DNA of 21,261 nt, taken from the IMG/VR virus record IMGVR_UViG_3300027749_000532, positions 1 to 21,261 of that record; one strand, written 5' to 3'. This DNA comes from a virus. Positions 1 through 6,081 of this stretch are shown here, one piece after another (the stretch's first letter is position 1; every line of letters begins with the position of its first letter). A program made the position numbers and the translations under genes. The notes under the pieces were generated by a model. The model worked only from the letters and a program-made list of their open reading frames with translations, ran no database searches and had not been told where the DNA came from.

Positions 1-19
1 CAACCTAAAAATAAATTTC

Positions 20-50
20 TTGATGAATGATCTTTGTATCGCTGTATAAT
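20..50 (+). promoter_or_regulatory. Putative sigma70-type promoter for the early operon
   Basis: A perfect -10 hexamer TATAAT lies at 45-50. The best -35 candidate is TTGATG at 20-25, leaving a 19-base spacer, which is longer than the ideal 17. A TG pair sits directly before the -10 rather than one base further upstream, so it is not a textbook extended -10. Transcription would start near 57, about 38 bases before the first gene. It is the only convincing promoter ahead of the + strand gene block, and the surrounding 1-50 stretch is AT-rich. Assignment is by motif only. Confidence 0.55.
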
Positions 51-56
51 CTTATC

Positions 57-72
57 GTGGGAAGTTCCCCAC
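57..72 (+). promoter_or_regulatory. Inverted repeat at the predicted transcript start (operator or 5' stem-loop)
   Basis: GTGGG (57-61) pairs with CCCAC (68-72) around a 6-base loop. Overlapping it is an exact 11-base palindrome, GGGAA-G-TTCCC (59-69). It begins where the TATAAT box at 45-50 would place the first transcribed base. It could be a DNA operator for a phage or host regulator, or a 5'-terminal RNA hairpin that protects the early mRNA. Sequence alone cannot separate these. Confidence 0.35.
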
Positions 73-94
73 TGTTCTTAAATGGAAAACTCCA

Positions 95-310
95 ATGAAA
101 CTCTGTATCAATTGCAAGCACTACGTTCTTGACAAGCTTCTCCCCCAAACCAAATATTCACGCTGCGGACGTATTTGGCCCATCTCTCTAGTAGACGGGG
201 AAAAATCTCCCCTAGAACAACTACCCTACTGTTCCGTACAGAGACTCGCAAATAGCACTCAGCATTGCGACCAAGAAGGAAAGTTCTTTGAGGGGGCCAC
301 CGATGTCTGA
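95..310 (+). CDS. Small Cys-rich putative zinc-binding phage protein
   Basis: This 71-residue protein has cysteines at 4, 7, 24, 46 and 58 and a histidine at 9. They form a CINC knuckle at the N terminus followed by single spaced cysteines, which suggests one small zinc-binding fold. It ends with a GKFFE motif before the acidic tail. Short proteins of this type (CxxCKHY...C...YC...C...KFFE) are common, uncharacterised early genes in phages. It is the first gene after the promoter at 20-50. The ATG has only a weak purine-rich stretch (TGGAAAA) upstream. The stop overlaps the next start by 8 bases. The zinc role is inferred from cysteine spacing and no activity can be assigned. Confidence 0.7.
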   Translation: MKLCINCKHYVLDKLLPQTKYSRCGRIWPISLVDGEKSPLEQLPYCSVQRLANSTQHCDQEGKFFEGATDV

Positions 311-476
311 CTATGACTATGTGATTGTCGATATTCGGTTATCCAATTTATTGGGTGATGACACTCATCTTGCCTACAAACAGGTAATCCCTTTGTCTTT
401 TTTGACATCCCGTAACTACAAATGGTTAGAGAAAATTATTGCCATCATCAATGACTTGGAGGCTAAAGATGTCTGA
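303..476 (+). CDS. Small hypothetical early protein, 57 aa
   Basis: I do not recognise a family. The ATG at 303 is preferred over the in-frame TTG at 288 because GAGGGGG lies just upstream with good spacing and the product then starts MSDYDY. The protein is mildly acidic at its N terminus and has a Trp- and Ile-rich helix-like C-terminal half (WLEKIIAIINDLEAKDV). It overlaps the previous gene by 8 bases and the next by 8 bases, and both overlaps use the same ATGTCTGA string. Such translational coupling supports it being a real gene of the operon. No membrane segment or metal motif is visible. Confidence 0.6.
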   Translation: MSDYDYVIVDIRLSNLLGDDTHLAYKQVIPLSFLTSRNYKWLEKIIAIINDLEAKDV

Positions 477-1365
477 TTTCAGTTCTGAAACACGCAATAG
501 CGCCATCTGGTCTGGTGACGCCCGGATGATTGCCCAAGGCAAGGCCAACCAAGTCATCCTGACAAAGCTGGGACGGATGCCTATCCCTGACCTATCTGAC
601 GTGGAGGCCGTGCAAATGGGTCACGTTATGGAACCCGTTATCGGGCGGCTGGCGCAGGAGCGCCTGGGTATCGACCTGGAGAAGATTGAGGACGCATTTA
701 CGCATCCCACCGAGAGCTGGCTTAAATCACACTTTGACTTTGTGGGGCGCGAGAATGGTAAACCTGTTTTGGTCGAGGCTAAGAACTACAACGCAGGTAC
801 GCGCAACAAGTTTGATCCTGATACTGGACTTATGCCTGCTGCGGATCTGGCTCAGGTTGTGCACGAAGCGACCGTATTCGGCTGCCAGGTGGTTTATCTT
901 GCCGTGCTATTTGGTGGTCAAGAGTTTGTGCTTATTCGCACGGAAGTTACTGACCAGATGAAGGCAGACCACACTCGTCTCATGGCTAACGTCTGGGGCA
1001 ATGTGGTGAACAAGACGACCCTGCCGCCAGAAGATACAGAACAGGCGAAGCTGCTGTATCCAATATCTGCTGATTCCGGAAAGATAGCTTCAGGGGCCGT
1101 AGAAGGTGCTTGCCAAGCCTTGTCGCGAGTGAAGCAGCAGATAAAGCAACTAGAAAACACGGAAGAGCAACTGCTAACAATGCTGCAAGGCTACATGCAG
1201 GAGAGTGAGCGGCTGGTGAACGTGGAGGGATCTGTGCTGGCTACGTGGAAGTCTGCAAAGATTAGCAAGTCTTTTGACAGCAAGCTGTTCCAGTCTGCCA
1301 TGCCTGACATCTACAACAAGTTTGTGATGGACAAGCAGGGAAGCCGTCGTTTCCTTCTGAAGTGA
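469..1365 (+). CDS. YqaJ-type phage exonuclease (alkaline/lambda exonuclease-like)
   Basis: The 298-residue product matches the YqaJ viral-recombinase fold, a PD-(D/E)XK nuclease related to lambda exonuclease. Visible motifs in order are a conserved helix GHVMEPVIGRLAQERLG with Glu55, an Asp at 90 in SHFDFVG, the catalytic pair E103-x-K105 in LVEAKNY, and Gln129 in DLAQVVHEA on the following helix. The expected role is 5'-3' resection of double-strand ends to give 3' tails for the RecT-like annealase encoded at 1697-2470. A coiled-coil-like stretch lies at about 215-245 (SRVKQQIKQLENTEEQL). The ATG at 469 has GGAGG upstream; the longer in-frame start at 439 lies inside the previous gene and is rejected. 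It overlaps the previous gene by 8 bases. The family call is firm; activity is inferred. Confidence 0.85.
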   Translation: MSDFSSETRNSAIWSGDARMIAQGKANQVILTKLGRMPIPDLSDVEAVQMGHVMEPVIGRLAQERLGIDLEKIEDAFTHPTESWLKSHFDFVGRENGKPVLVEAKNYNAGTRNKFDPDTGLMPAADLAQVVHEATVFGCQVVYLAVLFGGQEFVLIRTEVTDQMKADHTRLMANVWGNVVNKTTLPPEDTEQAKLLYPISADSGKIASGAVEGACQALSRVKQQIKQLENTEEQLLTMLQGYMQESERLVNVEGSVLATWKSAKISKSFDSKLFQSAMPDIYNKFVMDKQGSRRFLLK

Positions 1366-1373
1366 GGCGCAAA

Positions 1374-1700
1374 ATGAACATAGAAGATTATTTCCCACCG
1401 TGTTTTGAAGATAAAAAACAATACAGGGAATGGAAGCTGCTCTCTATGAAGAGTTGCAGTTACAGATATGTTGATTATTGCGAAGACTGTACTTTAGCGT
1501 ACCAATCCAAAATGGTAAGAGAAAGACGGTGTACGAATCCTAAACTTGATTTAGTTGAGTTTCAAGACAAACACAAGCGTGATGACATATCCAAAGAAGC
1601 ACCAGGTAAATTTAGCATAGAAGATACACCTTTGGCCGACGTTTGGGAAAATATGTTAGGCGTTTTAACCAAGAAACAAAAAAAAGGAAGTCTCCAATGA
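1374..1700 (+). CDS. Cys-rich hypothetical protein between exonuclease and annealase
   Basis: This 108-residue protein carries cysteines at 10, 28, 36, 39 and 53, with a clear CEDC pair at 36-39 followed by YQSKMVRERRC. This resembles phage proteins with a CxxCTxxYQxKM...C signature, suggesting a small zinc site that might bind nucleic acid. The C-terminal half is charged and ends with a Lys-rich stretch (LTKKQKKGS). The gene is visibly more AT-rich than its neighbours, which may point to separate acquisition. The start at 1374 has GAGG upstream; an in-frame GTG at 1362 would overlap the exonuclease stop and is less likely. The stop overlaps the next start as ATGA. The precise role is unknown. 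Confidence 0.65.
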   Translation: MNIEDYFPPCFEDKKQYREWKLLSMKSCSYRYVDYCEDCTLAYQSKMVRERRCTNPKLDLVEFQDKHKRDDISKEAPGKFSIEDTPLADVWENMLGVLTKKQKKGSLQ

Positions 1701-2470
1701 CTAACGCTCTTGTACCAGTTGGTGACATCGAGAAGATGGCTATTGCCATCGCCAAGTCGAAGATGTTCGGCATGAAGACGCCAGAAGAGGCTTTTGCGCT
1801 GATGTTGATAGCGCAAGCAGAGGGTATGCACCCTGCTATCGCAGCGCGTGATTATCACGTCATTCAGGGCCGTCCTACGCTGAAGGCAGATGCCATGCTT
1901 GCGCGGTTTCAGAATGCCGGCGGGAAGGTTCAGTGGGAGGTTTACACGGATGCAGAGGTGACAGGCGTGTTTTCTCACCCGTCCGGAGGCTCTCTCAAGC
2001 TGACGTGGACGTTTGCCCAAGCCAAGTCTATAGGTCTTACAGGCAAGGACAACTGGCGCAACTACCCTCGAGCCATGCTACGCGCACGGTGCATCTCAGA
2101 AGGCATCAGAACGGTCTATCCTGGCTGTGTGGTGGGCACATACACGGCAGAGGAGCTAGAGGAGATACCAGCGCCAGCAGAAACACCAAAAACTTTGGAG
2201 GTGGTGGAGGAAGTTGAGAAGCAATACAAATTGTGGATTCCAAATCAAGAAGAGCCTTACTCTACCTATGACACCCCAGAGGAGTGGAAAGCAGGGTTTG
2301 ACGCACTTGTGAAGCGCATCACCCATAGCCCCAAGTTCTCTGAGGAAGTGAAGGAAGAGAAGCTGGACGGCCTCAAGGCTTGCAACTTGGATATGTTGGA
2401 ATATTTTAATTGGGTTGGTGATTACGATAAAGCAGAAATGCATGGAAAGGAAGTTAATCATGGGGAATGA
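1697..2470 (+). CDS. recT: RecT-family single-strand annealing protein
   Basis: The 257-residue product has the features of RecT/Bet-type phage annealases: an N-terminal helical part with PEEAFALMLIAQAEGMHP and the RPTLKADAMLA segment, then the diagnostic KDNWRNYPRAMLRARCISEG block followed by GVYTAEE-like residues (VVGTYTAEEL). It should pair complementary single strands made by the exonuclease at 469-1365, and the two form a RecET/Red-like module. After about residue 160 there is an acidic, Pro/Glu-rich extension with no recognised domain, typical of the variable tails in this family. The ATG at 1697 overlaps the upstream stop (ATGA) and has GGAAG upstream; a longer in-frame start at 1643 lacks support. 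The last 60 bases are AT-rich. Confidence 0.85.
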   Translation: MTNALVPVGDIEKMAIAIAKSKMFGMKTPEEAFALMLIAQAEGMHPAIAARDYHVIQGRPTLKADAMLARFQNAGGKVQWEVYTDAEVTGVFSHPSGGSLKLTWTFAQAKSIGLTGKDNWRNYPRAMLRARCISEGIRTVYPGCVVGTYTAEELEEIPAPAETPKTLEVVEEVEKQYKLWIPNQEEPYSTYDTPEEWKAGFDALVKRITHSPKFSEEVKEEKLDGLKACNLDMLEYFNWVGDYDKAEMHGKEVNHGE

Positions 2471-2786
2471 ACACCGCGAGATGCCAGGCAGTGGCGTAGC
2501 TTTTTGGGAGACTGTGAAGAAGTCTGACAAGGGGCCAGACTACAAAGGCTTTGTTACGCTGGAGATGGATTACAAGGCTGGAGAGAAGTTGAAGATGGCC
2601 TTCTGGCTCAAGAACACCAGCAACGGGAATACGCTGTTGGCAATCAAAGAGGACAACTACAGCAAGCGTATGAACATGGAGAAGGATACGCCTCGGGAGT
2701 ACGAGCCTAAACCTAGAGTGCAGCCAACTCGTCAGCAGCCGCCGCGCAGGGCTGTAGATCTTGATGACGATTCTGTTCCGTTCTAA
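2460..2786 (+). CDS. Small protein with SSB-like acidic C-terminal tip
   Basis: This 108-residue protein has a compact N-terminal part (about 1-70), then a disordered-looking Pro/Gln/Arg-rich linker (79-97: PREYEPKPRVQPTRQQPPRR) and the final tip DLDDDSVPF. That layout closely copies bacterial SSB, whose linker ends in DFDDDIPF, the peptide that docks RecO, RecQ, exonuclease I and other partners. The N-terminal part looks short for a full OB fold, so calling it an SSB is uncertain. Its place directly after the RecT gene supports a role in single-strand DNA handling or partner recruitment. The ATG at 2460 has AAGGA upstream and overlaps the RecT gene by 11 bases. The tip is seen directly; the function is inferred. 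Confidence 0.7.
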   Translation: MGNEHREMPGSGVAFWETVKKSDKGPDYKGFVTLEMDYKAGEKLKMAFWLKNTSNGNTLLAIKEDNYSKRMNMEKDTPREYEPKPRVQPTRQQPPRRAVDLDDDSVPF

Positions 2787-3106
2787 TGGCAAAAGAATCT
2801 CCTACCACCCGATCTCTGGCTCTCTTGCGTGAGCAGGGTTACACCGTTGCGGTGGTGGAGAAATGGAATCCACACGCTAGGATTCGCCAGGATCTCTTTG
2901 GGTTCATCGATATCCTAGCTATTAAACGTGGCGAGACGCTGGCAGTTCAGGCAACTGCTGCTGGTGTTTCTGCCCGTTTGAAGAAGATTAACGACAGCGA
3001 ACTACTACCGAAAGTGAGGGAAGCAGGATGGACTATACAAATCTGGGGTTGGACAAAGTCAGCAAAGACTGGGAAGTATGTCCTGAGAGTTATCGACATC
3101 TCTTGA
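2786..3106 (+). CDS. PD-(D/E)XK-like nuclease-fold protein
   Basis: The 106-residue product reads like a minimal restriction-endonuclease/Holliday-resolvase-like fold: a first helix (RSLALLREQGYTVAVVEKW), the RQDLFGFIDILAI strand with Asp36 and Asp42, then TLAVQAT, where the usual E-x-K is Q55-x-T57, followed by an Arg/Lys helix (VSARLKKI) and a C-terminal GWTIQIWGW strand. Proteins with DLFGF(I/A)D(I/V)LA...AVQ(A/T)T are frequent in phages and are related in pattern to VRR-NUC nucleases. With Glu and Lys replaced, catalysis is uncertain: it could be a structure-specific nuclease or a non-catalytic binder. It starts in the TAATG junction after the previous gene and sits in the recombination operon. 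Confidence 0.7.
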   Translation: MAKESPTTRSLALLREQGYTVAVVEKWNPHARIRQDLFGFIDILAIKRGETLAVQATAAGVSARLKKINDSELLPKVREAGWTIQIWGWTKSAKTGKYVLRVIDIS

Positions 3107-3189
3107 AAGAAGCGTACCAGGCCGGTTTTGAGGACGGCCTGGCATTCGCAGATAACGAAGTTCTTACGCTTGAGATTCCGCCCAATTAA
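3028..3189 (+). CDS. Small hypothetical protein, 53 aa
   Basis: A 53-residue reading frame starts inside the 3' end of the previous gene, with AGGG about 10 bases upstream of the ATG. The product begins MDYTNLGLDKVSKDWEVCPE and contains an amphipathic helix with YQAGFEDGLAFA, a pattern common in tiny phage early proteins, and ends LEIPPN. Its last 26 bases overlap the end of the convergent 884-residue tail gene. A GC-rich inverted repeat lies within it (3117-3142), so part of this DNA may serve as a terminator as well as coding. No function can be assigned; support is from the helix pattern, ribosome site and operon position. Confidence 0.5.
   Translation: MDYTNLGLDKVSKDWEVCPESYRHLLKEAYQAGFEDGLAFADNEVLTLEIPPN
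3117..3142. terminator. GC-rich hairpin at the convergent junction, possible bidirectional terminator
   Basis: CCAGGCCG (3117-3124) is an exact reverse complement of CGGCCTGG (3135-3142), with a 10-base loop between. It lies 10 bases after the stop of the nuclease-like gene on the + strand and 21 bases past the stop of the tail gene on the - strand. Neither side has a run of T after the stem, so it is not a canonical intrinsic terminator. Stem strength and position still suggest it slows or stops polymerase, or protects 3' ends, in both directions. Confidence 0.4.
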
Positions 3190-5818
3190 GACGGGCCACA
3201 ATCGTGTTGGATGCCCCTGCCGCTAAGGTGGAGGCGACCACATAAAGAACGTCTGGGCCATCAGGGAACTGGTTGGCTTGGCTGGTGGGAACGGCGTTAC
3301 TGTTTCCACCGCCTAACGCAGCATTACCAAACGGAGCAATACCTGACAAGTCGTAAGTTGTTTGTCCAGAGCCATTAGAGTAGAAGGCGGCGATGGACTC
3401 ACCTCCGGAAATGGTCGTTGTAGCCGTCGTGTTAACTCCAATTTGAGAAATAGAGCTTGTGTTTGTACCTTGAGTGGGCGAAACAAAATTTCCGCTGTTG
3501 GCACTAAACGCAGCACTAGGAACACCGTTAAGGATCAACTGAATTAGATAGGTGGTGTTTGTAACCACAGCCAGTTCTCGCATAGACAACTGCAAGCGGT
3601 TGATAATTTCTTTCTGCCCCATGTAACCTGTTTGCCCGTTATCAACAGATGGAGCAATCCTGATAGCCATGATGGGGACAGCAGCGGTACTGTTAGGGCT
3701 TGTCAACGCAGTGGTCATTCCGTAGTTATAAATGGCAGACACGTCAGACGTAAACCCACCATCCATGACCACAGAAGAACCCCAATGAGACAGCAATGCA
3801 GCAGTGTCAGGGGCGCTGTATTCCACAGATACCGGAGCGGTAGCTGAATAAGTGAATGCAGTAGCAGCAGCCCCGCCAGTTGCGCCCCTGGTGCATCCCA
3901 ACAATTGCGTTGGTGTAAGGCTTGCATAGGTGACGTATTCAACAGCACCACTGGTGGCAGACGCACGCAGTATCACAGTGCCACCATTAGGGTTAAACCC
4001 GTATGTGTTACTAACGTTGATGGTGGTGTCGCTAGATCCTACGGAACCTGTAATGAAAGTAGTGTTACTGACGTTGCTTTGCTCATACCGAGAACACATG
4101 TTCCCAGATCGCAAATACGCGCTGTACTGAACGTTGTTATTCTGGAAAGTGTAGACGTAAGATATGGCTCCGTTGGTCATGCGAATTCCAAATCGAACAG
4201 CGCCAGCGCCATACCAAGAGTAGTCGATGTACCACATCTGGATTTTGGTCAAATCTAACTTGTATCCAGACGGGTTGGCGAGCGTGTTGGTTCCATCGCA
4301 AACGTCGTACCACTGAGACTGAGGAATTTTTACATCAACAGTTCGGCTAACAATTGCATTGGCAATGGTTGTGCCACGGTATTCTGGAGAAATAGATAAG
4401 CTGGTGTTGCTTGTAATGTTCAACACACGATAAGACTGACCGCGGATAACAATGTAATCACCAACCACAAGATTGGTGCTAAAAGCAGTTCCTGACCCAG
4501 TAACAGTTGCGCTTCCTTGTGAAACAGACACACTTCCAGTAATTTGCTGGATGCTGTTTCTCAGAATTACGTACAAGACTTGACCGTCGTATTCAAAAAA
4601 GAACCCGTTTTGTTGGTCAAAAAACCCAATACGATTTCTACTGCCCCACCAGTTTACTGGGCTAATGCGCAAGACATTCGGAACGGTTGACGTTGCAGTT
4701 GTAGCAGTAGGGATTGTGCTGTTTGCTGTAACGTATTGGAATGTAGTTTCGCTGGTAACAGACGTGATTATGAAGGTTCCGTTGTACGCAGTTTGGTCAG
4801 CGCCGCTAACTGTAATGTACGTGTTGATCGCCAAGTTGTGAGGCGTCAGCGTAGTGACAGTTACTGTCGCCCCAGAAGATGTAAGCACAGGCAACTGTAT
4901 CTGAGGATTCAGAATAGAACCAGTAGAGAACTGGATACTTTTTCCTGACTGGTAACGGAAATAACGGCGTGTCTGGCGTGCCAATTCAGCAGATGGGACA
5001 GCAGCGCCAGCAGTAAAGTTTACCGATCCGTCGTAAGCCTTGGTGTCAACGTATCCGGCAGGACGGGCGTACAGGTTAGTTTGTCCGGCAGTGTTTGCAA
5101 TTGTTGTGGAGGGCGTTCCGTTGACGTTGGTAAACGTAAAGCTGTTGTTAGCAGTAACTGTTGCTACAACTTGAGCGCCATTGATCTGAGTGGCTGCACT
5201 TGGGCCGGTTGTTCCTTTAATAAAAATGAACGAACCTTTTGACAAGCCATGCGGGTAGGTTGTTGTACAAGTGACCGTAGATCCACTAAAAGTAAATGCA
5301 GTCGTACCAGTTAAATTGATGCCGCAATTGCTGTACAGATAGCCTTGATACACAGATGTAGAAGTTGCTGACCAGCAGGTTACCGTCGTCACTTGGTTGC
5401 TGCCTTGAGCGGTAAAACTTGTACCTCCAGACACGCCAGTAGTGACGTATGCCCAGCCACTTGCCAGAGGATCAAGAGCGTCTTGAATAAACAAAGGTGT
5501 ACCAGCCGCAACCGTTACATTGGTTGAAGTTGTAAAAACAAGCTGGTATTTGTTGGTTTGGTTGCCAGCTATTGCACTCACAGGCAAAGGAGTCTGTACG
5601 TTGTAGTACATCGACGCACGGTTGTTTTGTAAAGCAACTTGCTCCCACTTACCGCCTTGCTGCCCGTACTCAAAGTCAGTATCAATCAAAGATTGCGGGG
5701 TTGACACCCGCAACTTGTCCACAGCATCATAAGCTCCAGATCGTTGCGAGGCGATGGTAAGGTTTTGGTTTTGCGCCTGGTTGCCAGGTGTGCCAGAAAA
5801 GCCGGATGCTATAGACAT
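3164..5818 (-). CDS. Large multidomain tail/virion structural protein, 884 aa
   Basis: The N terminus has the block DKLRVSTPQSLIDTDFEYG followed by KWE, which I associate with virion structural proteins of many aquatic tailed phages. Two FCCH-like beta modules follow at about 179-232 (TYPHGLSKGSFIFIKG...NSFTFTNV) and 317-365 (TPHNLAINTYITVSG...YNGTFIITSV...TTFQYV). A further beta module at 428-482 has the VTGSGTAFSTNLVVGDYIVI pattern. A WYIDYSWYGAGAVRFGI motif lies at about 529-545. A module at 588-655 has the form Gly-Cys-Thr-Arg-Gly (LLGCTRGATGG). The C terminus ends LNWAESQA. It is probably a tail spike, fibre-base or adhesin-like protein. AAAGG precedes the ATG. It is the last gene of the late operon and overlaps the convergent small gene by 26 bases. 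Confidence 0.75.
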   Translation of the reverse strand: MSIASGFSGTPGNQAQNQNLTIASQRSGAYDAVDKLRVSTPQSLIDTDFEYGQQGGKWEQVALQNNRASMYYNVQTPLPVSAIAGNQTNKYQLVFTTSTNVTVAAGTPLFIQDALDPLASGWAYVTTGVSGGTSFTAQGSNQVTTVTCWSATSTSVYQGYLYSNCGINLTGTTAFTFSGSTVTCTTTYPHGLSKGSFIFIKGTTGPSAATQINGAQVVATVTANNSFTFTNVNGTPSTTIANTAGQTNLYARPAGYVDTKAYDGSVNFTAGAAVPSAELARQTRRYFRYQSGKSIQFSTGSILNPQIQLPVLTSSGATVTVTTLTPHNLAINTYITVSGADQTAYNGTFIITSVTSETTFQYVTANSTIPTATTATSTVPNVLRISPVNWWGSRNRIGFFDQQNGFFFEYDGQVLYVILRNSIQQITGSVSVSQGSATVTGSGTAFSTNLVVGDYIVIRGQSYRVLNITSNTSLSISPEYRGTTIANAIVSRTVDVKIPQSQWYDVCDGTNTLANPSGYKLDLTKIQMWYIDYSWYGAGAVRFGIRMTNGAISYVYTFQNNNVQYSAYLRSGNMCSRYEQSNVSNTTFITGSVGSSDTTINVSNTYGFNPNGGTVILRASATSGAVEYVTYASLTPTQLLGCTRGATGGAAATAFTYSATAPVSVEYSAPDTAALLSHWGSSVVMDGGFTSDVSAIYNYGMTTALTSPNSTAAVPIMAIRIAPSVDNGQTGYMGQKEIINRLQLSMRELAVVTNTTYLIQLILNGVPSAAFSANSGNFVSPTQGTNTSSISQIGVNTTATTTISGGESIAAFYSNGSGQTTYDLSGIAPFGNAALGGGNSNAVPTSQANQFPDGPDVLYVVASTLAAGASNTIVARLNWAESQA
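4724..5284 (-). repeat. Two diverged FCCH-like beta modules within the 884-aa tail protein
   Basis: Codons for residues 179-232 (5123-5284) and 317-365 (4724-4870) encode two copies of the same pattern: a Thr-rich strand, PHGL or PHNL, a turn with a Gly-rich strand, then a xNGxxxVTxVTxxxxFxF/Y segment. Only the protein pattern is shared, not the DNA. Such modules occur repeatedly in phage tail proteins and resemble the E1 FCCH fold in pattern. Confidence 0.5.
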
Positions 5819-5820
5819 GA

Positions 5821-6081
5821 TTAGCCTTTGTTGTGGTGACGTTTTGTACCGCCGGTAGCCCAGAAGGGAGATGAATCTTCTGAAGGGGGATGATTGAAGC
5901 GAGCAGCACCACCAGACACAATAGTTTTATTAGGGTGGGGCATAGTGTCCTGCATACTACGGCCCCAGCGGTACTGGAGCGTTCCGTCTACAGGCACACG
6001 GTCATCACCAGATCGGCATGTCGCGTCAAGACTCTTCACCATCTCTTTGGGAAGGTATGTGCTTTGGAATAGCTTTGTCAC
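5821..6081 (-). CDS. Small hypothetical late protein, 86 aa, GTG start
   Basis: I do not recognise the family. The product is hydrophilic, with a Pro/His/Gly-rich C-terminal half (GAARFNHPPSEDS then TGGTKRHHNKG) and no membrane segment. The start is taken as GTG at 6081 because an exact AAGGAG lies 7 bases upstream; the longer in-frame ATG at 6147 lies deep inside the preceding membrane-protein gene and lacks a ribosome site. It overlaps that gene by 56 bases in another frame, the largest overlap in the late operon, and ends 2 bases before the 884-aa tail gene. It may be a minor virion or assembly protein. Confidence 0.55.
   Translation of the reverse strand: MTKLFQSTYLPKEMVKSLDATCRSGDDRVPVDGTLQYRWGRSMQDTMPHPNKTIVSGGAARFNHPPSEDSSPFWATGGTKRHHNKG

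Noticed and set aside
1562-2020. A 152-codon - strand frame opposite the annealase gene
   Set aside because: Arg/Leu/His-rich antisense shadow covering two firmly supported + strand genes.
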